Assembly: GCA_963761615.1 (NCBI GenBank)
Contig: CAVXGU010000003.1
Span: 620,001 to 684,000 of the forward strand
Origin: CAVXGU01 sp963761615
Lineage (GTDB): Bacteria > Acidobacteriota > Vicinamibacteria > Vicinamibacterales > CAVVIG01
DNA: 64,000 nt
Direction of reading: 5' to 3'
A model generated the notes under the pieces. That model worked only from the letters and a program-made list of their open reading frames with translations, was not told the origin of the DNA and did not search any database. This document shows positions 42,977 through 55,779 of the stretch, piece after piece. Numbering within the stretch: position 1 is the stretch's first letter; the number at the start of each line of letters is the position of its first letter. The position numbers were made by a program, and so were the translations under genes.

Positions 42977-43014
42977 GGTCTGGTTCCCCGGTTCCCGAGA
43001 GTGGGCCGTTCACG

Positions 43015-43341
43015 ATGATTCAGATCTCCGAGACGGCGGCGCGCAAGATTCGCGCGCTCATGGCCAAGCAGGGCCTGGACGAGGGCGGCCTGCGCGTCGG
43101 GGTGAAGGGCGGCGGGTGCTCCGGGCTCAGCTACACCTTCTCCTGGGAGAAGGAGGCGCGTCTGGGCGACGAGGTCTTCGAGGGCCCGGACGGCGCGAAG
43201 ATCTTCGTCGACCGCAAGAGCCTCCTGTACCTGAACGGTACGGTGCTCGACTACGACACGAATCTCGTCAGCAAGGGATTCGTGTTCAACAACCCGAACG
43301 CGAAAACCACCTGCGGCTGTGGCAGCTCCTTCGGGGCATGA
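43015..43341 (+). CDS. iscA: A-type Fe-S carrier IscA
   Basis: A 108-residue HesB/IscA protein with GVKGGGCSGLSYTF (first Cys) and the C-terminal pair KTTCGCGSSFGA. A-type carriers pass clusters or iron to target proteins. Lies between iscU and hscB, the standard isc order. Confidence 0.94.
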   Translation: MIQISETAARKIRALMAKQGLDEGGLRVGVKGGGCSGLSYTFSWEKEARLGDEVFEGPDGAKIFVDRKSLLYLNGTVLDYDTNLVSKGFVFNNPNAKTTCGCGSSFGA

Positions 43342-43384
43342 CGCCGCAGCCGTCCAGGCTGACACGCCCCGGTTCCAGTCCGAG

Positions 43385-44093
43385 ATGACGACGAGTCCTA
43401 TGGCGGGAACGGCGGTGCTCGTCCAGGCGTGCCGCGAGTGCGGCGGCACCGCGCCGCTCGATGTGCACTTCTGTCCGCAGTGCTCCAGGATCCTCGCCCT
43501 CGGACGCCACGGCGACTACTTCACGTTCATGGGGCTGCCGCGGAAGCTCAACCTCGCCTCCGCCACCCTCGAGCGGCGCTTTCGCGATCTGAGCCGCCAG
43601 TTCCATCCCGACTACTTCTACAACGCGGCGCCGGAGGAGCGGCGGGCGAGCCTGAACCGCTCGTCGTTTCTGAACGACGCTTATCGGACGCTGCGCGACC
43701 CGGTGGCGCGTGTCGACTACCTGCTCGGGCTGGAGGGCCTGGCGGCGAAGAATCCGCAGGAGGCGGCGAAGCAGGTGCCGCCGGCGCTGCTGGAAGAGGT
43801 CTTCGCCCTGAACGAAGAGCTCGAGGACGTCCGGGCGATGCGGAGCGGCGGCGCGCCGGCCGAGGCGTGGCGCGCCCGCCTCGACCGGGCGCGCGCGCCG
43901 ATCGAGGCCAAGCGCGCCGCCCACGAGGCACGACTGGCCGATCTCTCGGCGCGGTGGGACGAACTGGCCGACCGCGGCGCGCCCGCCGCCGAACGGCGAC
44001 CGGTGCTCGAGGCCCTGCGCGACGTCATGCTCGAGCGCAACTACATCGCCAATCTCCTGGCCGGCATCGAGAAAGAGGCGAGCAGCGAGGCCC

Positions 44094-44101
<8 letters not shown>
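43385..44101 (+). CDS. hscB: co-chaperone HscB with an N-terminal zinc-ribbon
   Basis: J-protein partner of HscA (238 residues from this ATG; ATG 43400 is an alternative). Residues 18-40 hold two CxxC pairs, CRECGG and CPQCS, as in eukaryotic HSC20; most proteobacterial HscB lack this. The J domain carries SRQFHPDYF with the HPD motif, and the C-terminal three-helix domain binds IscU. Overlaps hscA by eight bases. Confidence 0.9.
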
Positions 44102-45915
<1,814 letters not shown>

Positions 45916-45923
<8 letters not shown>

Positions 45924-46326
45924 GGTGACCTTCATCATCGACGACGAGCCGCAGACCGTGGAGTTCGAGCGTGGCAAGCTGCCGTACTCGCATCACGGCA
46001 AGCCGGAGTCGTTCCTCGACGTGGCGAAGCACTTCGGCATCGGGCTCGAGCACGCCTGCGGCGGGAGCTGCGCGTGCACGACGTGCCACGTGATCATCCG
46101 CCAGGGCCGGGAGCACCTCAGCGAGATGGAAGACGACGAGGCGGATCGGCTGGACACCGCCTGGGGCCTGACGGCGCAGTCGCGGCTCGGGTGCCAGGCC
46201 GTCATCAGCGGCGATGTCGTCTGCGAGCTCCCGATGTACACCCGCAACTACGTGCAGGAAGGCGGCGGCATCCAGCTGGGCAAGTCGGATCGAAAGGACC
46301 GGAAGGCGGAAGAGGTGACGCGGTGA
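45916..46326 (+). CDS. fdx: ISC-type [2Fe-2S] ferredoxin
   Basis: A 136-residue adrenodoxin-type ferredoxin. The ligands are in ACGGSCACTTCHV (C-x5-C-x2-C) with the fourth Cys in SRLGCQAVISG. It gives electrons for cluster assembly. Unlike E. coli Fdx it has a basic tail (SDRKDRKAEEVTR). Overlaps hscA by eight bases and iscX by four. Confidence 0.93.
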
Positions 46327-46529
46327 AGTGGACCGACGCCGAAGGCATCGCCATCGCGCTCGTCGAGAAGTTCCCGGAGGTCGATCCCCTCACCGTCCGG
46401 TTCACCGACCTGCGCGAGCGCGTGCTGGCACTCGAGGGCTTCGACGACGACCCGAAGGCGTCGAACGAGTCGAAGCTCGAAGCGATCCAGATGGCCTGGT
46501 ACGAGGAGCATAAGGACGCGCACGCCTGA
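46323..46529 (+). CDS. iscX: Fe-S assembly protein IscX
   Basis: A 68-residue acidic protein beginning MKWTDAEGIAIALVEKFPEVDPL and ending in EAIQMAWYEEHKDA, the IscX (YfhJ) pattern. It binds iron and IscS and tunes desulfurase activity, in competition with frataxin, whose homologue is at 6 kb. GTG start overlaps the fdx stop. Last gene of the isc operon. Confidence 0.92.
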   Translation: MKWTDAEGIAIALVEKFPEVDPLTVRFTDLRERVLALEGFDDDPKASNESKLEAIQMAWYEEHKDAHA

Positions 46530-46543
46530 GGGCGACGCCCGCT

Positions 46544-46966
46544 TCAGCTCGTCACGTAGGCGGTCAGCAGATCGATGGCCTGCGCCTTCTCGCTCGCGTC
46601 GACCGTGAGCAGGTCCCGCAGCGACACGATGCCGGCGAGGCGCCCCTCGTCGACGACCACCAGGTGCCGCACGTGTGCGTCCTGCATCCGGCAGAGGCAG
46701 GATTCGTAGCTCTCGTCCGGACCCGCCAGGACGAGGTCGCGCGTCATCACGTCGCCGACGCGCGTCGCGGCCGGGTCGCGATCGGCGGACACCACCCGCC
46801 CCATGAGGTCGCGCTCGGTGAAGATGCCGACGAGGCGGTCGCCGTTCACGACGGGCAGCGCGCCGATCTGCCTGGCCGTCATGGCCTTGGCGGCCTCGAG
46901 CGCCGTCCGGCCCTGACCGATGGTCGCGACGTTCTGCTGACTGACGATCGCGCGGATGGACGTCAT
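46544..46966 (-). CDS. two-CBS-domain protein
   Basis: A 140-residue protein made of two CBS domains (about 10-60 and 75-130), with ALPVVNGDRLVGIFTERDLM and HLVVVDEGRLAGIVSLRDLL. Such stand-alone pairs bind adenylates and act as energy sensors or regulators. GGAGGTG is well placed before ATG 46966. Convergent with iscX; no operon partner. Confidence 0.88.
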   Translation of the reverse strand: MTSIRAIVSQQNVATIGQGRTALEAAKAMTARQIGALPVVNGDRLVGIFTERDLMGRVVSADRDPAATRVGDVMTRDLVLAGPDESYESCLCRMQDAHVRHLVVVDEGRLAGIVSLRDLLTVDASEKAQAIDLLTAYVTS

Positions 46967-47024
46967 GGCGGGCACCTCCTCGGGCGATTCTACGCCTCGG
47001 ATTCGGTGTGCTAGACTGGCAAAA

Positions 47025-47522
47025 GTGGACGTGCGCATCATTTTTCGCCCCGGAATGCGCGCGTACTTCCTGCCGTTGATCGCCGGCGTTGCGCTCGTGG
47101 GGAGCGCGTTCCTGCCCTGGGTCGTCATCGGAGAGATCTCGCTGCGCGGCATACCCGAGGTGCCGGCGCTGTGGGTCATGGGCCTGGGCGCGCTGGCCGC
47201 GGTGCTCGCGCTGTTGAGCCTGATCACGCGCAAGAACTCGCGCCATCCGCTGCTCGTCGTCGGCCTCGTGTCCCTCGGCATCATGTTCCTGTCGTGGCGG
47301 ATCATGCCGGAGGCGGTCGGGCGGCGCGCGCTCGTCCGGTCGCAGGCCATCGCGATCGTCCAGCACACCCAGGTCCAGGATCCCCCACCGGCGTTCACCG
47401 GCAGCGGCATCTATGTCGGACTCGTCGCCTCGAGCCTCATCGTCGCTTTCGGCCTCACCATCGTCGTGAGGAAGGTATCGAGCCCGTACGCCATCAAGGT
47501 CGCCGACGACGACGTGGAGTAG
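47025..47522 (+). CDS. membrane protein of unknown function
   Basis: A 165-residue protein with four hydrophobic segments (about 13-33, 47-67, 76-95 and 127-149). The loop between helices 3 and 4 is mixed in charge. Start taken as the GTG giving MDVRIIFRPGMRAYF. It precedes mqnD by 33 bases on the same strand. No family recognised. Confidence 0.6.
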   Translation: MDVRIIFRPGMRAYFLPLIAGVALVGSAFLPWVVIGEISLRGIPEVPALWVMGLGALAAVLALLSLITRKNSRHPLLVVGLVSLGIMFLSWRIMPEAVGRRALVRSQAIAIVQHTQVQDPPPAFTGSGIYVGLVASSLIVAFGLTIVVRKVSSPYAIKVADDDVE

Positions 47523-47555
47523 CGCGCCGCCGGCTGTCTCTCGTCCGCAGACTCC

Positions 47556-48383
47556 ATGAAGATCAGAATCGCCCACAGTCCGGATTCCGACGACGCGTTC
47601 ATGTTCTACGGCCTCGCGAGCGGCCGCGTGCCTGCGGAGGGCTTCGAGCTCGAGCACGTGCTGTCGGACATCGAGACGCTCAACCGCGCCGCGTTCGCCG
47701 GCACCTACGAGATCACGGCCGTGTCGTTTCACGCCTACGCGCACCTCACGGACCGCTACGTGCTGCTGCCGCACGGCGCCAGTATGGGCGATCGCTACGG
47801 TCCGGTCGTCGTGGCGCGCGCCGACGGCCCCGCGACGCTCGACGGCGTCACGGTCGCCGTGCCGGGCGAGCTCACGACGGCCTTCCTGACCTTGAAGCTG
47901 CTCCATCCCGACGTGCGGCACGAGGTCGTGCCGTTCGATCAGATTCAGGAACGCGTCCGGGACGGCGAGGCCGCGGCGGGCCTGCTGATTCACGAGGGCC
48001 AGCTCACGTACCAGGAGGACGGCCTGCGCAAGATCGTCGATCTCGGGGAGTGGTGGGCCGATCGCACGGGCGGGCTGCCGTTGCCGCTCGGCGGGAACGT
48101 CATCCGGCGCGATCTCGGCCCGGAGACGATCGCGACGCTGTCGCGGCTGCTGCACGACAGCATCGACTACGCCCTGAAGCACCGCGAGGAAGCCGTGGCG
48201 TACGCGATGCAGTTCGGGCGCGGCCTCGACCAGCCGCGGACCGATCGCTTCGTCGGCATGTATGTGAACGACCTGACGCTCGACTACGGCGCCCGCGGGC
48301 GGACCGCCGTGGCCCGGCTGCTCGCCGATGCCCACGCGGCAGGACTGCTACCGCCCGTGCACGTCGAGTTTGCCGGCGGGTAG
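47556..48383 (+). CDS. mqnD: 1,4-dihydroxy-6-naphthoate synthase
   Basis: A 275-residue enzyme of the futalosine route to menaquinone; it converts cyclic de-hypoxanthine futalosine to 1,4-dihydroxy-6-naphthoate. The MqnD opening IRIAHSPDSDDAFMFYGL and the pattern VSFHAYAHLTDRYVLLPHGAS, VPGELTTAFLTLKL, GLLIHEGQLTYQEDGL, GGLPLPLGGNVI are diagnostic. Another pathway gene, mqnE, is at 55.7 kb. Overlaps the convergent B12 gene by 36 bases. Confidence 0.92.
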   Translation: MKIRIAHSPDSDDAFMFYGLASGRVPAEGFELEHVLSDIETLNRAAFAGTYEITAVSFHAYAHLTDRYVLLPHGASMGDRYGPVVVARADGPATLDGVTVAVPGELTTAFLTLKLLHPDVRHEVVPFDQIQERVRDGEAAAGLLIHEGQLTYQEDGLRKIVDLGEWWADRTGGLPLPLGGNVIRRDLGPETIATLSRLLHDSIDYALKHREEAVAYAMQFGRGLDQPRTDRFVGMYVNDLTLDYGARGRTAVARLLADAHAAGLLPPVHVEFAGG

Positions 48384-49188
48384 GAGCGCCGGTGCGACCG
48401 GCAGGCCGTGGACGCGTGCCAGGAGCGCGTGCAGCTGGCGGACGCCCTCGGTGAGGCTGGCCGGGCCCGGCTGCAGGATGTACGTGGACTTCACCTCGAA
48501 GATCCGACCGAGTCTGACCGCGGTCGTCGCGTTCCATCCAGGTCTGCCCGCGATCGTCGACTTCCGGACCCTCTTGCCGCACCACGACGCGAAGATCACT
48601 TCGGGATCCCCGGCAGCGACGGCGGCCGGATCGACGATGCGGTCGCGCGCGAGGCGCGCCGCGGCCGATGCCGGGACGATCGGCTCGGCGCCGGCGATGG
48701 CCAGGAGCTCCTCGACCCACCGGATGCCGGAGATGAGCGGGTCGTCCCACTCCTCGAAGAAGGCGCGGAGCCGCGTCGGAAACCGCGCGGCGGAATCCCG
48801 GATGCCGTCGAGATCGCCGGCGAGCCTCGAGGCCAGCGCGTCGGCGTCGCGCTCGCAGCCCACCAGGCCGCCGAGCATCCGGATCATCTGAAAGATTCTC
48901 GGCGACGCTCCGCTGGTTGAACGTGACCACGGGAAGGCCGCGGCGTATCAGCTCGGCCGCCAGGTCGGCCTGGAGATCGGAGAACGCGAGCACGAGGTCC
49001 GGCTCGAGCGCCTCGATCGTGTCGAAGCGCGCGTGGATGAACGCCGAGACGCGCGGCTTCCGCCGCGCCGCCGCCGGGCGGGCCGTGTACCCGGAGACGC
49101 CGACCACGCGGTCGCCTTGGCCGAGCAGGTAGAGCGTCTCGACGGTCTCCTCGGTGAGGCAGACGATCCGCTCGGGGTACGCGCTCAC
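48348..49188 (-). CDS. cobalamin-binding (BtuF-like) protein without signal peptide, frameshifted
   Basis: A periplasmic-binding-protein fold of about 279 residues of the TroA/BtuF class (YPERIVCLTEETVETLYLLG, VVGVSGYTARP, FDTIEALEPDLVLAFSDLQ). The frame breaks near 48896, where one extra A parts SVAENL from IFQMIRMLGGL; the second part holds SGIRWVEELLAIAGAEPIV. No signal peptide is visible, unlike BtuF upstream, so it may act in the cytoplasm. Its start overlaps the DUF71 gene by four bases, placing it last in the B12 operon. Confidence 0.8.
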
Positions 49189-49859
49189 GGCGCAGCCGTC
49201 AGGTCCGCGAAGACGAAGCCGTCACGCTCGACCACCTCGCCGAGTGCGACCTCGATCGGCCGCGAGAACATCGGCCCCCGCCAGGCGAACGTGTGGAACT
49301 CGCCGCGCTCGCCGCAGGGGTCGATGCCGTCGGGCAGATCGGCCAGGAGCGCCGCGTCGAACTCGCGGCCCGCGAAGGTGCGGTCGAGCACGCGCGGATC
49401 GACGCACGTCAGCCGGGCGCCGAGGCCGGACCGGACCATCTCCCGCGCCAGCGACGGTGTGTCGACGCCGAACAGGGGAAAGACCGGCGCGAGCCCCGAG
49501 CCCGCAAGACGCTCTTCCCGATAACGCCTGATGTCCTCCAGAAACAGATCGCCGAAGGCGATGTGCGTGAAGCCGTCGGCAACGGCGGCCGCCACGGCGG
49601 CCGCCATGGCCCGCTCGTAGATCTCGTTGGGGCAGGGGCTCGGGATCGGGACCGTGCGCAGCGGCAGCGCCATCGCCTCCGCCTGCGCCTGCAGCAGGTC
49701 GACCCGGACCGCGTGCATCGCGACCCGCTGGGCGGGCTCGTTGATCGTCGTCAGCAGGCCGCCGATTTCCACGTCCGGCGTGGCGCGCAGAACATGCACC
49801 AGCCACGCGCTGTCCTTGCCGCTCGACCAGCACACCAGCGTCTTCTTCGCCGCCGTCAT
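49185..49859 (-). CDS. DUF71/COG2102 ATP-pyrophosphatase (B12-linked type)
   Basis: A 224-residue PP-loop ATPase: WSSGKDSAWLVHVLR at the N-terminus and the DUF71 signature HIAFGDLFLEDIRRYREERL, GIDPCGERGEFHTF. In archaea and eukaryotes the family makes diphthamide; a bacterial subgroup was predicted from gene neighbourhoods to act in B12 salvage. Its place inside a btu operon behind a cobalamin riboswitch agrees with the second role. Coupled by four-base overlaps on both sides. Confidence 0.85.
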   Translation of the reverse strand: MTAAKKTLVCWSSGKDSAWLVHVLRATPDVEIGGLLTTINEPAQRVAMHAVRVDLLQAQAEAMALPLRTVPIPSPCPNEIYERAMAAAVAAAVADGFTHIAFGDLFLEDIRRYREERLAGSGLAPVFPLFGVDTPSLAREMVRSGLGARLTCVDPRVLDRTFAGREFDAALLADLPDGIDPCGERGEFHTFAWRGPMFSRPIEVALGEVVERDGFVFADLTAAP

Positions 49860-50767
49860 CGAAACACCTCCGGGTGCAGGGTGCGCGCGAACCGCTCGAC
49901 GGCGGACACGACGCGGGGACCGGGAACCACGAACTCGTCGCCGGCCAGCAGGTACACGCGGCCGCTGCGCACGGCGGGGACGGCGGGAAGCGCGTCCCAG
50001 ACCCTGCGTTCGCGCGCCAGCGCCCCGCCGTCGAGCGAGGCGCCGTAGTGGAGCTCGATGATCACGTCCGGGTGCCGGGTGAGCACCATCTCGCTGCTCA
50101 TCTGCACCGACTTGCGATGGATGTCGCCGAGGACGTCGTCGCCTCCCGCCGCCTCGAGCATGTCGTGCAGGAAGCCGGAGCCGCCGCTCGCGATGATCTG
50201 CTGCAGCGACCCGGTCTGACGGCCGATGACCAGCAGCGTGCGCGGGCGCGGACTCCCCGAGACTCGCGCGCGGATGGCGTCGATCCGGCGCTCCATGTCG
50301 TCGGCGAGCGCGTCGGCGGCCGCGGCGGCGCCCACCCGGGACCCCAGCGTGCGGATCGTGCCCATGATCTCGGGCAGTCCCTGGTCGACGTACGAATACG
50401 TCGCGATGCGCGCCCGCGCCAGCTGCTGCTCGAGATCGGTCTGCGTGCCGTACACGATGACGAAATCGGGGCGCAGCGCGAGCAGCCGCTCGACGTCGGG
50501 GTCGAGCAGACCGCCCAGCTTCGTCCGTGACTCGACGCCGGGGGGATAGCGGTCGTAGCTGCTGACACCGACCACGCGATCGCCGGCGCCCATGGCGAAG
50601 AGCATCTCGGTCGTCGCCGGCACGAGCGACACGATCCGCTCCGGTGGGACTCCGGCGTCCGGGCGCCCCCGGACGGCGGCGTCGACGCCGGTCGCCGCCT
50701 GCCAGGCGGCGAGTGCGAGCGCGAGCAGGATCGCCGTTCGCCTCACGTGCGTCGGAAGAGCAGCCAC
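49856..50767 (-). CDS. btuF: vitamin B12 ABC transporter, substrate-binding protein
   Basis: A 303-residue periplasmic binding protein with a signal peptide (about 1-30) and the helical-backbone fold: PPERIVSLVPATTEMLFAMGAG, VVGVSSYDRYPPGVESR, LLALRPDFVIVYGTQ and a C-terminal ALPAVPAVRSGRVYLLAGDEF. It hands cobalamin to BtuCD. Starts inside the 3' end of btuC (25-base overlap). Confidence 0.9.
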   Translation of the reverse strand: MAALPTHVRRTAILLALALAAWQAATGVDAAVRGRPDAGVPPERIVSLVPATTEMLFAMGAGDRVVGVSSYDRYPPGVESRTKLGGLLDPDVERLLALRPDFVIVYGTQTDLEQQLARARIATYSYVDQGLPEIMGTIRTLGSRVGAAAAADALADDMERRIDAIRARVSGSPRPRTLLVIGRQTGSLQQIIASGGSGFLHDMLEAAGGDDVLGDIHRKSVQMSSEMVLTRHPDVIIELHYGASLDGGALARERRVWDALPAVPAVRSGRVYLLAGDEFVVPGPRVVSAVERFARTLHPEVFR

Positions 50768-51756
50768 AGGAAGACCGGTCCGCCGATGACGGCGGTGACG
50801 ATGCCGACGGGGAGCTCGATCGGTGCCAGGATCGTCCGGGCGACCAGGTCGCAGAGGACGAGGAACGCCGCGCCGAAGAGCGCGGCCGCGGGCATCACCA
50901 GCCGGTGATCCGCGCCGACGACGAGCCGGACCAGGTGAGGGACCACGATGCCGATGAAGGCGACGGGGCCGGCGAGCGACACCGCGGCGCCCGTCGCGAG
51001 CGACGCGCTGACGAGGGCCACGCGCTCGGTGCGCGGGACGTCCACTCCGCGGGCCGCGGCCGATTCGCTCCCGACGCTGATGAGATCGAGCGCGCGCGGC
51101 AGCGTCGCGAAGCCGGCCGTGGCGAGTCCCAGCGGCAGGAGCGCGGCCACGATCGGAGTGTAGCTCGCCACGTCCAGCGATCCCATCAGCCAGCGCACGG
51201 TCTGGAACGTCTCGGTGAAGTCCGCCAGGTACTGCACGAAGCTCGTGACGGCGGCGAACAGCGTCGCCAGCGTGACGCCGGCGAGCAGCAGCACCATCGT
51301 CGACGTGCCGCGCCGCCGCGCCGCAGACACGCCGTAGACGATGACGAGCGCGCCCAGGGAGCCGGCGAAGCTCGCCAGCGGGACGGCCGAGACGCCGAGC
51401 AGCGTGAAGCTCTGATGGAAGATGATGGCCAGCATGGCGCCGAGCGCCGCGCCGGCCGACACGCCGAGCGTGTCGGGAGAGGCGAGCGGGTTGCGCAGCA
51501 GCGCCTGGAACACGACGCCGGACACCGCCAGGGCCGCACCGACGAGCGCCGCGGCGACGACGCGCGGGAGGCGCGCGATGAAGAAGATCTGGGCGTCCAG
51601 GTTGTCGGCGAACGGAATCGAGCGATCGAGCGCGCGCGGGAGGCTCACGTGGGTGCTGCCGGCGAGCGGGGCGAGCAGACAGACCACGACCAGCAGCGTG
51701 CCGAAGCCCGCGACCGTCAGCGTGAGGCGCCGGGCGAGGTCAGAGCGCCCTGGCAA
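50743..51756 (-). CDS. btuC: vitamin B12 ABC transporter, permease
   Basis: A 337-residue FecCD-family permease with about ten helices: LPRVVAAALVGAALAVSGVVFQALLRNPLASPDTLGVSAGAALGAM-type core (seen as GVVFQALLRNPLASPDTLGV), LAGVTLATLF and GPVAFIGIVVPHLVRLVVG. The fold also serves siderophores; the riboswitch and BtuB neighbour specify B12. Overlaps btuD by 17 bases. Confidence 0.9.
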   Translation of the reverse strand: MPGRSDLARRLTLTVAGFGTLLVVVCLLAPLAGSTHVSLPRALDRSIPFADNLDAQIFFIARLPRVVAAALVGAALAVSGVVFQALLRNPLASPDTLGVSAGAALGAMLAIIFHQSFTLLGVSAVPLASFAGSLGALVIVYGVSAARRRGTSTMVLLLAGVTLATLFAAVTSFVQYLADFTETFQTVRWLMGSLDVASYTPIVAALLPLGLATAGFATLPRALDLISVGSESAAARGVDVPRTERVALVSASLATGAAVSLAGPVAFIGIVVPHLVRLVVGADHRLVMPAAALFGAAFLVLCDLVARTILAPIELPVGIVTAVIGGPVFLWLLFRRT

Positions 51757-52514
51757 TCGGCACCACCGTCAGGTGACCCGCGCGGGGGTTGTACTGCACG
51801 TCCGCGTCGACCCCGTACAGCGCGCGGACGTTCGCCGCGGTGAGGACGTCGGCCGTGGGTCCTCTCGCGAGCACGCGGCCCCGGCGGAGGAGCACGACGT
51901 CGGCGCACAGCGCGGCCGCCAGGTTGAGGTCGTGCGTCGACACGACCATCGTCGTGCCGCGGTCGCGGTTGAGGCGCTGGAGGAGCGACGCGATCTCGAC
52001 CTGGTAGCCGAGATCGAGCGACGCGGTCGGCTCGTCGAGCAGGAGGACGCGCGGGGTCTGGGCGAGCGCGGCCGCGATGACGACGCGCTGCTTCTCGCCG
52101 CCGCTCAAGGTCGAGAAGCGGCGTCGCTCGAGGGCGGCCGTTCCGGTGGCTGCCAGCGCGTCGCGCGCGATCGCGACGTCGTCCACGCCTTCGAGCTCGA
52201 AGGCGCCCAGATGCGGGTAGCGGCCCATCAGCACGATGTCGAGAACCGTGAAGTCGAAGGTCGCGTGGGTCTCCTGCGGCACCACCGCGATGCGGCGGGC
52301 GAGCTCCCGCCGCGGCACGCCGCGCAGCTCGCGGTCGTCGAGGAGCACGTGGCCGGACCCCGGAGCCTCGAGCCCGGCCAGCAGCCTGAGCAGCGTCGTC
52401 TTGCCCGAGCCGTTCGGCCCGAGCAGGGCGACGATGCCTCCGGCCGGCACGTCGAGCGACACGCCGTCGATGACGGGCGGCCCGCCGGCGCGGCCATCGT
52501 AGGCGAAGGACAGG

Positions 52515-52531
<17 letters not shown>
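51740..52531 (-). CDS. btuD: vitamin B12 ABC transporter, ATPase
   Basis: A 263-residue ABC ATPase: Walker A LLGPNGSGKTTLLRLL, Q-loop VVPQETHATFDF, signature LSGGEKQRV, Walker B RVLLLDEPTASLD and switch His in VVSTHDLNLAA. The FepC/BtuD type matches the permease. Overlaps the corrected 3' end of btuB by 17 bases. Confidence 0.92.
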
Positions 52532-54792
<2,261 letters not shown>

Positions 54793-54829
54793 GGGAGCCC
54801 CCCCGGCGTCTGTCGCGCCGAAATAGGAC

Positions 54830-55030
54830 GCCCCCGGAGGTCAGGTTTCCTGACTTGCGGATCGTCGCGTCGCCCCGCCGTCTTCCCAGGCCCCCTGGGG
54901 GCCCAGTGACGGTCTCGCGCGTCGGCTGTGCGGCCGGCCCGGAGACTCTGCAAGGCGACGCTCCCCGCTTACAGTGGCGGGACCGTGTGGGCTTCGCACC
55001 CACTTCGCGTGGCCGCCGGGGCGAGCGTCG
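54830..55030 (-). promoter_or_regulatory. cobalamin riboswitch
   Basis: On the minus strand the gap before btuB holds the conserved elements of the B12 aptamer in order: GCCACTGTAAGCGGGGAG (about 54963-54980), CCACTG-like repeat, CCTGGGAAGACGGCGG (the B12 box region, about 54875-54890) and AGTCAGGAAACCTGACC near the 3' end (about 54838-54856). It should turn off the six-gene btu operon when adenosylcobalamin is plentiful. Exact ends are approximate. Confidence 0.88.
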
Positions 55031-55182
55031 TCGATTGCCGGGCAGTATAGCGCGTTTTTTGCCCAAAAGCCCGCCGGTCAGCGGCTTGAGGGTTGCCAAT
55101 TGGGCCCCGTTTCTCTAACATACCCGGTTGGTGTTCGGCGCGGCCGGGCACCTCGACGACCAACACATCCACGAGGGAGCGC

Positions 55183-55686
55183 ATGAGCAAGAGTTCGACC
55201 GTGACGGTTCGCGAAAAGCCCGTCGAGGACGTGGCCACCGCGAATGTCGGCGGTCTGACGATTCACGGCGAGACCATTGTCATCTCGACCGACGAGCGGA
55301 TCGAGCTGGTGGATCTCACCAATCGCGTGATGGAGTTCGTGCGGCGGTTCAATATCCGCGAGGGCCTGGTCAGTCTCTGGTCGATGCACACCACCTGCGC
55401 GCTGTTCATCAACGAGTTCCAGACCGCGCTCCTGGCCGACATCCGGCGGTTCCTGGAGCAGATGGTGGCGCGGGACGCCGAGTGGATGCACAACGATCCC
55501 GACCATTCGGACTGCGACCGCATGAACGCCGATTCGCACCTGCGGGCGCTCCTGCTCGGCCACAACCTGACGCTGCAGGTGAGCGGCGGCGAGGTCGTGC
55601 TCGGGCAGTGGCAGCGCGTGCTGATGGCGGAGCTCGACGGTCCCCGCGCGCGCTCGCTGCGCATCCAGATCTTCGGGATTTCCTGA
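55183..55686 (+). CDS. YjbQ/UPF0047 family protein
   Basis: A 167-residue protein of the secondary-thiamine-phosphate-synthase-like YjbQ family. Marks are LVSLWSMHTTCALFINEF, MVARDAEWMHNDPDHSDCDRM-like core (seen as EWMHNDPDHSDCDRMNADSH), SHLRALLLGHNLTLQVSGGE and VVLGQWQRVLMAELDGPR. Three conserved histidines form a metal site. Function is not firmly known. Start at ATG 55183 with GAGGGAG upstream. Confidence 0.85.
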   Translation: MSKSSTVTVREKPVEDVATANVGGLTIHGETIVISTDERIELVDLTNRVMEFVRRFNIREGLVSLWSMHTTCALFINEFQTALLADIRRFLEQMVARDAEWMHNDPDHSDCDRMNADSHLRALLLGHNLTLQVSGGEVVLGQWQRVLMAELDGPRARSLRIQIFGIS

Positions 55687-55693
55687 CGCCTGC

Positions 55694-55779
55694 ATGTGGT
55701 GATGGAGTGACGTGGTGATGGGAGAGCCCGTGACCCGGTCATCCCCTCACGCCGTCACCACGTTGCAAGACCACCACAT
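55694..55779. repeat. two 28-bp inverted arms around the mqnE start
   Basis: Left arm 55694-55721 (beginning ATGTGGTGATGG) and right arm 55752-55779 (ending CCACCACAT) are imperfect reverse complements over 28 bases, with a 30-base loop. Each arm itself repeats a GTGGTGATGG-like unit. The candidate mqnE start codons (GTG 55712, GTG 55715, ATG 55718) lie in the left arm. Confidence 0.8.
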
